Part shown: positions 50,160 to 58,156 of the stretch, in pieces
Numbering within the stretch: position 1 is the first letter of the stretch
How the letters are laid out: each line of letters starts with the position of its first letter
NCBI GenBank assembly: GCA_902363555.1
Contig: CABJAM010000003.1
Location: 124,001-188,000 of the forward strand
Origin: Lachnospiraceae bacterium
Lineage (GTDB): Bacteria > Bacillota > Clostridia > Lachnospirales > Lachnospiraceae
Direction: 5' to 3'
DNA: 64,000 nt
Program-made: the position numbers and the translations under genes
Notes under the pieces: model-generated
What the model saw: the letters and a program-made list of their open reading frames with translations, nothing else
What the model was told of the DNA's origin: nothing
Database searches by the model: none

Positions 50160-51614
50160 ATGAGCAATTCTAAGCAACTGTCAGCAAGAGAAAGAATTAA
50201 TTTAGTGCTTGATGACAATAGTTTTGTGGAGATCGGTGCTTTCGTTCATGCCAGAAGCACAGATTTCAACATGACGAACATTGAGACTCCGGCAGACGGC
50301 GTTATCACCGGCTATGGCATTATCGACGGCAATCTTGTCTATGTGTACAGCCAGGACGCTTCTGTAATGAACGGGGCCGTTGGCGAAATGCATGCCAAAA
50401 AAATATCAAAGATTTATGATCTGGCCTTAAAGGTCGGCGCTCCGGTCATCGGACTTGTGGACTGTGCAGGTATGCGTCTTCAGGAAGCTACTGATGCTCT
50501 GAACGCATTTGGTGAGCTGTATTTCAAACAGACGATGGCTTCCGGCGTGATTCCCCAGATCACAGCGATATTTGGAACATGTGGCGGCGGTGTGGCTATG
50601 ATTCCCGCGCTGACCGATTTCACATTTATGACGAAAGAAAATTCCCGCCTGTTTGTAAACACACCCAATGCACTGGATGGCAATGAAATCTCCAAGTGTA
50701 ATACGTCCACCTGCGATTATCAGAGTGCTGTGGCAGGTACCGTGGATGTTGTGGGCGAAACAGATGAAGAGGTTCTTTCAAAAATCCGTGAACTCGTATC
50801 CATTCTTCCGGCCAATAACGAAGATGAGAGCGATTACACAGAGTGTATGGATGATTTAAACAGAGAGAATGCGGTGCTTGCCTCTGTCAAAGATACCGCA
50901 TATATTCTTAAAGATATTTCTGATGGGTATATGTTCTTTGAATGTAAAGCAGATTACGCAAAAGAGATGGTGACTGGTTTTATACGTCTTAACGGTATGA
51001 CCGTGGGCGCTGTGGCGAACCGCAGTGAGATCCTTGGTGAGGATGGCAGTGTGGCCGCCGAGCTGGATGGGGTACTGACCACTGACGGCGCTAAAAAAGC
51101 CGCTGAATTTGTTTCCTTCTGCGATGCATTTTCCATTCCTGTACTTACACTTGTAAATGTTAAAGGATATAAAGCAACGATCGAAGAAGAAAAGACCATT
51201 GCCAAAGCCTGTGCAAAGTTGACCTATGCTTTTGCCAATGCCACAGTGCCCAAGGTGACCGTAGTGATCGATAAAGCTTACGGCAGCGCATATCTGGCCA
51301 TGAACAGCCGTCATATCGGCGCAGATGTGGTTTATGCTTATCCGGATGCCGAGATTGGCATGATGAACGCCACATCGGCTGTAAAGATCATGTATGCGGA
51401 TGAAATTGCTGCATCCGGCAACGGCGCGGCATTGATCGCAGAGAAGGCCGCTGAATATGAAGCGCTTCAGACAAGCCCGGCGTCCGCAGCATCCAGAGGT
51501 TATGTGGACGATATCATCGAGCCGGCTGCCACACGTAAGCGTGTGATCGCTGCTTTTGAGATGTTGTATACAAAAAGAGAGGATCGTCCTGACAAGAAAC
51601 ACGGCACGATTTAG
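50160..51614 (+). CDS. Acyl-CoA carboxyltransferase (12S/MmdA type)
   Basis: A 484-residue carboxyltransferase of the propionyl/methylmalonyl-CoA type. Characteristic stretches are LSARERINLVLDDNSFVEIG at the N-terminus, VYSQDASVMNGAVGEMHAKKI, a GTCGGGVAMIPALTDF glycine-rich stretch for the acyl-CoA carboxyl, and VIDKAYGSAYLAMNSRHIGADVVYAYPDAEIGMM in the C-terminal half. It moves CO2 between an acyl-CoA and biotin. The length is a little short of MmdA (~510). It is the first gene of an operon with BCCP, OadB, OadG and OadA, and no biotin carboxylase, fitting decarboxylation or transcarboxylation rather than ATP-driven carboxylation. GGAGG precedes the ATG. Confidence 0.9.
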   Translation: MSNSKQLSARERINLVLDDNSFVEIGAFVHARSTDFNMTNIETPADGVITGYGIIDGNLVYVYSQDASVMNGAVGEMHAKKISKIYDLALKVGAPVIGLVDCAGMRLQEATDALNAFGELYFKQTMASGVIPQITAIFGTCGGGVAMIPALTDFTFMTKENSRLFVNTPNALDGNEISKCNTSTCDYQSAVAGTVDVVGETDEEVLSKIRELVSILPANNEDESDYTECMDDLNRENAVLASVKDTAYILKDISDGYMFFECKADYAKEMVTGFIRLNGMTVGAVANRSEILGEDGSVAAELDGVLTTDGAKKAAEFVSFCDAFSIPVLTLVNVKGYKATIEEEKTIAKACAKLTYAFANATVPKVTVVIDKAYGSAYLAMNSRHIGADVVYAYPDAEIGMMNATSAVKIMYADEIAASGNGAALIAEKAAEYEALQTSPASAASRGYVDDIIEPAATRKRVIAAFEMLYTKREDRPDKKHGTI

Positions 51615-51631
51615 AAAGAGGTGAATGTTCC

Positions 51632-52423
51632 ATGAAAAAGCTCGTTGCATTACTATGTATGTTTACCTGCATCTTTTCATTGACTGCCTGTGCGAAGGGC
51701 GATACGACGGATTATACGGCGAAATATGATAAGGACAGTCTGCGCGAGAGCACGCAGTACGTTATCACTCAGCTGGAGTCTATGGAGGATTCGCAGCTGG
51801 AACAGATCGTGAATATGAAAAACGAAAAGATATCCAGTGATCTGGATGCGGCCAAAGCTGTAAAGGCCAGCTACAAATCCTGGCTGGATGCAAAGCCGGA
51901 GCTGGGTGCTTATACGCCGTCCGATGCCGATGAATTTGTACTGGAAGCCGATGACGACGGTGTTACAGCCACATTGACGGCTACATTTGCCAACCGTCAG
52001 GCGAAGGTGATCGTTCGTTATACCGATGAAAACCAGTTGGATACATTTAAGTTCCAGCCCATTTACAGCACCGGGGAAAGTCTTGCCAATGCAGGCCTGA
52101 ACACGTTGATCGGTATGGGAACCGTATTCGTGATCCTTATTTTCATTTCCTTCCTTATTTACTTATTCAAATATATCAATAAGGCGGAAATGTATTTCAC
52201 ACAGCGTAAAGACCGCAAAGGTGCACAGCAGGAGGATAACTTTGTTCCTGTGGATCCGGCAAATGCTCCGGCAGTCCTTGACGAAGTATCCGAAGAAGTC
52301 GATGACCTTGAACTGGTGGCTGTGATCACAGCCGCAGTAGCAGCTTCCATGAACACATCCGTGGATCAGCTGGTTGTCCGTTCGATTAAGAGAAAAAATA
52401 CGAATAAATGGCAGAAGGCCTGA
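51632..52423 (+). CDS. OadG-like subunit with lipoprotein N-terminus
   Basis: A 263-residue protein. The signal peptide ends in LTAC (Cys20), so residues 21-150 are extracytoplasmic and lipid-anchored. One membrane segment (about 151-176, TLIGMGTVFVILIFISFLIYLFKYI) resembles the OadG gamma-subunit helix. The cytosolic tail has EELELVAVITAAVAA-type sequence and ends in IKRKNTNKW, as in gamma-subunit C-termini. Ordinary OadG has ~80-120 residues, so the extra outer domain is an unusual addition. It helps assemble the Na+ pump decarboxylase. AGAGGTG precedes the ATG. Confidence 0.82.
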   Translation: MKKLVALLCMFTCIFSLTACAKGDTTDYTAKYDKDSLRESTQYVITQLESMEDSQLEQIVNMKNEKISSDLDAAKAVKASYKSWLDAKPELGAYTPSDADEFVLEADDDGVTATLTATFANRQAKVIVRYTDENQLDTFKFQPIYSTGESLANAGLNTLIGMGTVFVILIFISFLIYLFKYINKAEMYFTQRKDRKGAQQEDNFVPVDPANAPAVLDEVSEEVDDLELVAVITAAVAASMNTSVDQLVVRSIKRKNTNKWQKA

Positions 52424-52441
52424 AATTAGGAGGATATCATA

Positions 52442-52810
52442 ATGAAAAATTATATTATTACTGTCAATGGCACAAGTTATGAAGTTTCTGTTGAAGAAGC
52501 CGGTGCATCCACGCAGCCGGTAACTGCCGCACCTGTGCAGATGGCCGCCCCGAAAGCTGCCCCTAAAAAAGCCGCAGCACCTGCATCCGCAGCCGGTTCT
52601 GTTGCTGTAAACGCTCCGATGCCCGGTAAGATTTTAGCTGTTAAGGCAAATGCCGGCGCCGCAATCAAAAAAGGTGATGTAATCCTTGTTCTTGAAGCTA
52701 TGAAGATGGAAAATGAAATCGTAGCTCCTCAGGACGGTACAATTGCTAGTGTCAATGTAGCTGTTGGCGATTCCGTAGAAGCCGGCGCCGTATTGGCTAC
52801 AATGAACTAG
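52442..52810 (+). CDS. Biotin carboxyl carrier protein
   Basis: A 122-residue carrier. An Ala/Pro/Lys-rich linker (about 25-55) joins a short N-terminal segment to the biotinyl domain, whose biotin site is LVLEAMKMENEIVAP (Lys about 88). GTIASVNVAVGDSVEAG completes the hammerhead fold. It carries CO2 between the two carboxyltransferases and the membrane subunit of this operon. GGAGG precedes the ATG. Confidence 0.94.
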   Translation: MKNYIITVNGTSYEVSVEEAGASTQPVTAAPVQMAAPKAAPKKAAAPASAAGSVAVNAPMPGKILAVKANAGAAIKKGDVILVLEAMKMENEIVAPQDGTIASVNVAVGDSVEAGAVLATMN

Positions 52811-52862
52811 AATTTGCATACTCACGTGTAAATTCCCAAAATAACTCATGGGAGGTTAAAAA

Positions 52863-54023
52863 ATGGATTACATTATTACTACTTTGGGAAATCTGGTTCA
52901 TCAGACAGCATTTTTTAATTTGACCATAGGCAATCTCTTAATGGTATTTGTGGCCTGCTTCTTTTTGTTTCTTGCCATAAAGAAGGGCTATGAACCGTTG
53001 CTCCTTGTTCCGATTGCTTTTGGTATGCTTCTGGTCAATCTTTACCCAGATATTATGAAGACTGTTGAGCAGGCTGCCGCTGACGGCAGTACCTCCGCCG
53101 GTCTTTTGCATTATTTCTTCCTTGGAGATGAGTGGGGCATCTGGCCGTCGCTGATCTTCCTGGGCGTAGGTGCCATGACCGACTTTGGTCCGCTGATCGC
53201 CAATCCTAAGAGCTTCCTTTTAGGCGCGGCTGCTCAGTTTGGTATCTTTTTTGCATACCTTGGCGCTATTTTACTTGGCTTTTCCAATGAAGCGGCTGCT
53301 GCCGTATCCATCATTGGCGGCGCTGACGGTCCTACTTCCATTTTCCTGGCAGGTAAGCTTGGCCAGGCCGAATTGATGGGCCCCATTGCCGTGGCCGCCT
53401 ATTCCTATATGTCTCTTGTTCCGATCATTCAGCCGCCGATTATGAAGCTGCTGACGACGAAAAAAGAGCGTGCGATCAAGATGGAACAGCTCCGTCCGGT
53501 ATCCAGACTGGAAAAAATCCTGTTCCCGATCATTGTTACAATCGTTGTTGTATTGATTCTTCCAACGACAGCGCCTCTGGTAGGTATGCTTATGCTTGGT
53601 AACCTGTTCAGAGAATCCGGTGTTGTTAAGCAGCTCATGGAAACCGCATCCAATGCCCTGATGTATATTGTAGTTATTTTGCTCGGTACGTCGGTGGGTG
53701 CTACGACCAGTGCGGAAGCCTTTCTGAACTGGACAACGCTTAAGATCGTGGCCCTCGGTCTGGTTGCTTTTATTGTGGGTACAGCGACAGGTGTGCTTTT
53801 TGGCAAGCTGATGTGTCTGGCGACCCATGGAAAGGTAAATCCGCTGATCGGTTCCGCCGGTGTGTCTGCTGTACCTATGGCCGCCCGTGTATCTCAGAAG
53901 GTGGGCGCCGAAGCCGATCCGACCAACTTCCTGCTCATGCATGCCATGGGCCCCAACGTTGCCGGTGTTATCGGTACGGCCGTAGCCGCAGGTACTTTTA
54001 TGGCGATCTTTGGTGTCGTGTGA
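52863..54023 (+). CDS. Na+-translocating decarboxylase beta subunit
   Basis: A 386-residue polytopic membrane protein with about nine to eleven segments. The conserved site IIGGADGPTSIFLAGKL (near residue 145), with its Asp, and the C-terminal NPLIGSAGVSAVPMAARVSQ and NFLLMHAMGPNVAGVIGTAVAAG are signatures of OadB/MmdB/GcdB. It removes CO2 from biotin and pumps Na+ out. The gene lies between BCCP and OadA genes in one operon. GGAGG precedes the ATG. Confidence 0.95.
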   Translation: MDYIITTLGNLVHQTAFFNLTIGNLLMVFVACFFLFLAIKKGYEPLLLVPIAFGMLLVNLYPDIMKTVEQAAADGSTSAGLLHYFFLGDEWGIWPSLIFLGVGAMTDFGPLIANPKSFLLGAAAQFGIFFAYLGAILLGFSNEAAAAVSIIGGADGPTSIFLAGKLGQAELMGPIAVAAYSYMSLVPIIQPPIMKLLTTKKERAIKMEQLRPVSRLEKILFPIIVTIVVVLILPTTAPLVGMLMLGNLFRESGVVKQLMETASNALMYIVVILLGTSVGATTSAEAFLNWTTLKIVALGLVAFIVGTATGVLFGKLMCLATHGKVNPLIGSAGVSAVPMAARVSQKVGAEADPTNFLLMHAMGPNVAGVIGTAVAAGTFMAIFGVV

Positions 54024-54028
54024 TTTTC

Positions 54029-54062
54029 GTTACTGTTTATTGGCCTGCCAGTGAACCGTAAC
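54029..54062. repeat. GTTAC-type palindrome 7
   Basis: GTTACTGTTTATTGGC (54029-54044) pairs with GCCAGTGAACCGTAAC (54047-54062), 16 positions with one mismatch and two wobbles. It lies between oadB and oadA and may set their expression ratio. Confidence 0.7.
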
Positions 54063-54130
54063 TGATTTCCAGGTAAAACAGTATTACCGATTGTAAGATA
54101 TGAGCTTATAAAATAACAGGAGGAAAAGTT

Positions 54131-55543
54131 ATGTCAGAACAAGTTAAAAAACCCGTTGGCATTACCGAGACGATTTTGCGTGATGCGCATCAGTCTCTGA
54201 TTGCCACACGTATGTCCACGGAACAGATGCTTCCGATCATAGATAAGATGGATAAAGTCGGCTACCACTCCGTAGAATGCTGGGGCGGCGCTACTTTTGA
54301 TGCTTCCCTGCGTTTCCTCAAGGAAGATCCATGGGAGAGACTTCGTAAATTAAGAGCAGGCTTTAAAAATACAAAGCTGCAGATGCTGTTCCGCGGCCAG
54401 AATATTTTAGGCTACAGCCATTATGCCGATGATGTGGTGGAATATTTCGTACAGAAATCCATTGCCAACGGTATCGATATCATCCGTATTTTCGATGCTT
54501 TAAATGACCTGCGTAACCTGGAGACGGCTGTGAAGGCTACGGTGAAGGAGGGCGGACATGCTCAGATCGCTCTTTCCTATACGCTGGGTGATGCTTATAC
54601 GCTGGATTACTGGAAGGATATTGCCAAGCGGATCGAGGATATGGGTGCAAATTCCATCTGTATCAAGGATATGGCCGGTCTGCTTGTGCCTTATGAAGCG
54701 ACCCGTCTGGTGTCTGCTCTTAAAGCGGCTACAGATCTGCCGATCCAGATCCATACCCATTACACAAGCGGTGTGGCTGCCATGACTTATTTGAAGGCTG
54801 TGGAAGCCGGTGCTGATGTGATCGATACGGCCATGTCTCCGTTTGCTATGGGTACAAGCCAGCCGGCAACCGAGGTTATGGTGGAAACCTTCCGCGGTAC
54901 ACCGTATGATACCGGCTATGATCAGAATCTTTTAGCTGAAATTGCCGACTATTTCCGCCCGATGCGCGAGGAAGCTCTGGCTTCCGGCCTTATGAGCACC
55001 AAGGTGCTGGGCGTTAATATCAAGACCCTGATGTATCAAGTGCCCGGCGGTATGTTATCCAACCTTGTATCTCAGTTAAAGGATGCTCATGCTGAGGATA
55101 AGTATCAGCAGGTGCTTGAGGAGATCCCAAGAGTCCGCAAGGATTTTGGCGAGCCGCCTCTGGTTACTCCGTCATCTCAGATCGTGGGTACTCAGGCTGT
55201 GCTTAATGTGCTTATGGGTGAGCGTTATAAGATGATCACCAAGGAGAGCAAGGCTCTGCTCCGCGGTGAGTATGGACAGACCGTTAAGCCGTTTAATAAG
55301 GAAGTGCAGAAGAAGGCCATCGGCGATGAGCAGGCGATCACCTGCCGTCCGGCGGATCTGATCAAGCCTCAGTTGAAGGAGATCGAATCGAAGATGTCTC
55401 AGTGGAAGCAGCAGGATGAGGATATTTTGTCTTATGCACTGTTCCCACAGGTGGCTGAGGAGTTCTTTAAGTATCGTGAGGCTCAGCAGACGAAGGTGGA
55501 CCCTACGGTGGCGGATTCTAAGAACGGGGTTTATCCGGTTTAA
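54131..55543 (+). CDS. oadA: Oxaloacetate decarboxylase alpha / 5S carboxyltransferase
   Basis: A 470-residue carboxyltransferase acting on pyruvate/oxaloacetate. The catalytic barrel shows TILRDAHQSLIATRM (N-terminal), VECWGGATFDASLRFL, RGQNILGYSHYADD, FDALNDLRNL, the carboxylated Lys region SICIKDMAGL and metal-binding HTHYTSG. A biotin domain is absent from its C-terminus; the separate BCCP supplies it. Together with the 12S-type subunit it resembles the two halves of Propionibacterium transcarboxylase. GGAGG precedes the ATG. The last gene of the operon. Confidence 0.95.
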   Translation: MSEQVKKPVGITETILRDAHQSLIATRMSTEQMLPIIDKMDKVGYHSVECWGGATFDASLRFLKEDPWERLRKLRAGFKNTKLQMLFRGQNILGYSHYADDVVEYFVQKSIANGIDIIRIFDALNDLRNLETAVKATVKEGGHAQIALSYTLGDAYTLDYWKDIAKRIEDMGANSICIKDMAGLLVPYEATRLVSALKAATDLPIQIHTHYTSGVAAMTYLKAVEAGADVIDTAMSPFAMGTSQPATEVMVETFRGTPYDTGYDQNLLAEIADYFRPMREEALASGLMSTKVLGVNIKTLMYQVPGGMLSNLVSQLKDAHAEDKYQQVLEEIPRVRKDFGEPPLVTPSSQIVGTQAVLNVLMGERYKMITKESKALLRGEYGQTVKPFNKEVQKKAIGDEQAITCRPADLIKPQLKEIESKMSQWKQQDEDILSYALFPQVAEEFFKYREAQQTKVDPTVADSKNGVYPV

Positions 55544-55603
55544 GACGCGTTTTCCGGCGCGCTGTGTTTTGATGGCCGCTGGGGCGCGCTCCATGCGGTT
55601 AGG

Positions 55604-55668
55604 TATGCCCCTTCGGGCACGCGCAAAGTTAATGCTTGCGCATGGGCGCGCTTCGCGCGGTAAGGTAT
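55604..55668. repeat. GC-rich element family B, copy 2
   Basis: TATGCCCCTTCGGGCACGCGCAAA..GCATGGGCGCGCTTCGCGCGGTAAGG in the 3' region of oadA, directly before a terminator. Confidence 0.8.
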
Positions 55669-55671
55669 AAT

Positions 55672-55718
55672 AAAACAGGGGTGAAACTGGCTGTAATGCT
55701 GTTTCACCCCTGTTTTTT
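55672..55718. terminator. Terminator after oadA
   Basis: AAAACAGGGGTGAAAC (55673-55688) pairs with GTTTCACCCCTGTTTTTT (55701-55718). The A and T tracts allow use from both sides, also by the convergent creatininase gene. Confidence 0.9.
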
Positions 55719-55762
55719 TAGGCCCTGCCGTAGCCCAAAATTCCCGCGAATACACGCAGTTT

Positions 55763-56542
55763 TTATGGGGTTGGCAGGGGTGCTTGCTTGAAGGCTTCTA
55801 TGAAGTCGGTGATGTAGTCGGCCATGGTAGCGAGCATTTCCTGGCCCCATTCTTTGGTTGCCTGGGTGGGGGCATCAGGGCCGATCCAGCCGTTGTCGCT
55901 GTAATTGTGGGCTTCGCGGGGGATGGAGATGGTGCCGCCTTTGAAGGCGACGTTGTTGAAGCCGATGGTGGGGAGGGCGTCGCCGATGTCGTTTTTCAGG
56001 AGCTGGGGCTGGGTGATCTGGTCCATGTCGATGTAATCGGGATTTACGGCCATGACACCGGCGGTTTCTTCGGCGCCGCCGTGGCCGCCCTTCCAGGCTG
56101 GATTAAGTTCACCGGCGATGAGCCACCAGTTGATGAGGGCCAGGAGAGAGCCTTTTTTGTGAAGTCCGAGGCCTACGGATTCGATGGTTTTGATGTTGCC
56201 GCCGTGACCGTTGAGAATGATGAATTTCCGGATGCCGTAGCGGTACAGGGCGTCAGTGATGCGGGTAAGGACCAGGGTGAGTCCGTCAAGGCCCAGGGAA
56301 ATGGTGCCGGGGAAGCCCATGAGCTGGTCGGTGGCTCCGTAGGGAAGGGTGGGAGCGATGAGAATGTCTGTTTTTTGCTCCATCAGCTCCAGGATTTTGT
56401 CGGGAATGAGCATGTCCGTTCCCAGGGGCATGTGGCGGCCGTGGCTTTCGATGCTGCCGATGGCGATAACGGCCATGTCATGGTAAGGACTTTCTTTTAG
56501 ATAGTTCGATACCCTTAACCATGAATTTTGTGCAATACGCAT
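55763..56542 (-). CDS. Creatininase-family amidohydrolase
   Basis: A 259-residue metal-dependent hydrolase. Metal-site stretches are IESHGRHMPLGTD (Glu, His and Asp near residue 35), FIILNGHGGNIKTIE and KGGHGGAEETAGVM. Creatininase-family enzymes open cyclic amides or cleave small amides such as creatinine or formamidopyrroles. The true start is ATG 56542 after GGAGGTG; the frame extends upstream. Substrate unknown. It is divergent from a DUF1177 gene and a peptide transporter, which suggests it processes an imported peptide-like compound. Confidence 0.85.
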   Translation of the reverse strand: MRIAQNSWLRVSNYLKESPYHDMAVIAIGSIESHGRHMPLGTDMLIPDKILELMEQKTDILIAPTLPYGATDQLMGFPGTISLGLDGLTLVLTRITDALYRYGIRKFIILNGHGGNIKTIESVGLGLHKKGSLLALINWWLIAGELNPAWKGGHGGAEETAGVMAVNPDYIDMDQITQPQLLKNDIGDALPTIGFNNVAFKGGTISIPREAHNYSDNGWIGPDAPTQATKEWGQEMLATMADYITDFIEAFKQAPLPTP

Positions 56543-56584
56543 GTGAAACACCTCCAAATTTGTTGAACATTATTACTGATAACA

Positions 56585-56612
56585 AGTATACACTCTTGTT
56601 GAATAATGTCAA
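56585..56612 (-). promoter_or_regulatory. Promoter of creatininase gene with overlapping palindrome
   Basis: TTGACA (56612-56607), a 16-bp spacer and TATACT (56590-56585) on the minus strand. AACAAG-N8-CTTGTT (56581-56600) overlaps the -10 box and could bind a repressor. Confidence 0.7.
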
Positions 56613-56660
56613 TATTTACAAAAGTTTGATGATAAAAGTAAAATCTTAGGTAGATAAGTA

Positions 56661-56689
56661 TTGACAAATTTGCTATTAGGATTTATTAT
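56661..56689 (+). promoter_or_regulatory. Promoter toward DUF1177 and Dpp genes
   Basis: TTGACA (56661-56666), a 17-bp spacer, TATTAT (56684-56689). The leader to the DUF1177 start is about 365 nt and crosses family A repeat sequence, so further promoters are possible. Confidence 0.65.
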
Positions 56690-56829
56690 ATTATTCATCT
56701 ACGATTGGAGAATGTGGACAGTTTCACTGTATATAATTAACAGTTTAGTACGCTAAAATGTGTGGGATTTTACTGAATTTTACTACTTTTTGAAAGTAAA
56801 ATCAGATGTAAAATTTTACATTTAGATTT

Positions 56830-56935
56830 GCGCGAAGCAACGAGCCGCGAAGGGGAGCTGGCTCACCTTTGCGGCGACTGCCGCGACTGGCGGAGCGAAG
56901 CGGAGCAAGGTGCGCAAAGCGGAGCCGGGGCGTCT
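56830..56935. repeat. GC-rich module family A, third locus
   Basis: GCGCGAAGCAACGAGCC with a GGGGAGCTGGCTCACCTTTGCGGCG body and a second partial unit GCGCAAAGCGGAGCC. It lies in the 517-bp gap before the DUF1177 gene, which otherwise holds divergent promoters and, near 56977-56995, a partial inverted family B element (GCCCGAAGGGGCATAT). Confidence 0.75.
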
Positions 56936-57059
56936 TGTTTTATGCAGTGTCACTGTATGTCAGATCGTGTTTTTGTGCCCGAAGGGGCATATGTTGTCGG
57001 GCGGCGAGTATATATTGCGTAAGTACGGCAGTAAAATACATAGATGTGGAGGATGGATT

Positions 57060-57992
57060 ATGTTGATGAGACAGATTATGGATGTTTACGATTTGCTTGA
57101 CAGAGCGGATACATCCGGTGCATTAGTTGCGGATTATATGAAGGGGCTGGGCGCTGATGATGTGACAGTGACTACGATCACTGGAAAGAAGGGCTCTACG
57201 GATATGATCTGTATACGTATCCCTGGTACGAAAGGGAAGAGTAAAGGGATGGATGCGCCGACCATGGGTGTTTTAGGGCGCCTCGGCGGTCTTGGAGCCC
57301 GCCCGGAGCAGATCGGCTTTGTGTCGGATGGTGACGGTGCTCTGGTGGCTTTGTCTGTTGCCGCCAAGCTTTTAGATATGAAGGCTAAAGGTGATGATCT
57401 GGAGGGGGATGTGGTCGTTTGTACACATGTATGTCCGGATGCACCGACAAGCCCGCACAAGCCTGTGCCATTTATGGGCTCACCTGTGGATATGGCCACG
57501 GTGAATAAGCACGAGGTGGACGGCAGTATGGACGCCATCCTTTCTGTGGATACGACCAAGGGCAACCGTGTCATTAATACGCGGGGCTTTGCTATTTCTC
57601 CGACCGTAAAGGAAGGCTACATATTAAGAGTCAGCGAGGACCTGCTGGATATTATGCAGATGACCACAGGGAAGCTCCCCTATGTATTTGCGCTGAGTAC
57701 TCAGGATATAACCCCGTATGGCAATGATATTTATCACATTAACAGTATCCTGCAGCCAGCCACAGCGACGGATGTTCCGGTGGTGGGCGTGGCTATTACC
57801 ACAGAAGCGCCGGTGGCCGGATGTGCTACGGGAGCCAGCCATATTACCGATCTTGAGGAGGCCGCCCGCTTTGTTCTGGAGACTGCCAAAGCTTACGGCA
57901 GAAAGCAGTGCAGCTTTTATGATGAAGATGAGTATGAAAAGATCGTGGAAAAATACGGTTCCATGACCCATTTACAGACCCTGGGTAAGTGA
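57060..57992 (+). CDS. DUF1177 family protein
   Basis: A 310-residue cytosolic protein matching DUF1177. It starts MRQIMDVYDLLDRADTSGALVADYMKGLGADDVTV, with GFVSDGDGALVALSVAAKLLDMKAKGD, HVCPDAPTSPHKPVPFMGSPV and VVGVAITTEAPVAGCATGASHI. The function is unknown, but the sequence has peptidase-like features (repeated His/Asp/Glu stretches). ATG 57060 lies seven bases after GGAGG; the upstream frame runs through repeat sequence. It precedes the peptide transporter genes, suggesting a role in peptide or amide catabolism with the creatininase-family enzyme. Confidence 0.85.
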   Translation: MLMRQIMDVYDLLDRADTSGALVADYMKGLGADDVTVTTITGKKGSTDMICIRIPGTKGKSKGMDAPTMGVLGRLGGLGARPEQIGFVSDGDGALVALSVAAKLLDMKAKGDDLEGDVVVCTHVCPDAPTSPHKPVPFMGSPVDMATVNKHEVDGSMDAILSVDTTKGNRVINTRGFAISPTVKEGYILRVSEDLLDIMQMTTGKLPYVFALSTQDITPYGNDIYHINSILQPATATDVPVVGVAITTEAPVAGCATGASHITDLEEAARFVLETAKAYGRKQCSFYDEDEYEKIVEKYGSMTHLQTLGK

Positions 57993-58156
57993 TCGTACGC
58001 AGTGTGTCACATGGGATTATTTTTTTGATTACAACCGCAGGATGTATGGAGAGCGTATGTCATGCGTTTGTATATAGAAGTATTGCGCTATGCGCAGGAA
58101 GGCCATCGATCTTCATTTGAATATGGATGGCCGGAGAGAAAAAGGAGGTAAAAAAC

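Noticed and set aside
55784..56500. 238-residue plus-strand frame opposite the creatininase gene
   Set aside because: Gly/Val/Asp-rich shadow of the real gene; the minus strand has all metal-site motifs and a ribosome site.
56910..57059. Upstream extension of the DUF1177 protein by 50 residues
   Set aside because: It reads through repeat sequence and lacks a ribosome site; ATG 57060 has GGAGG.
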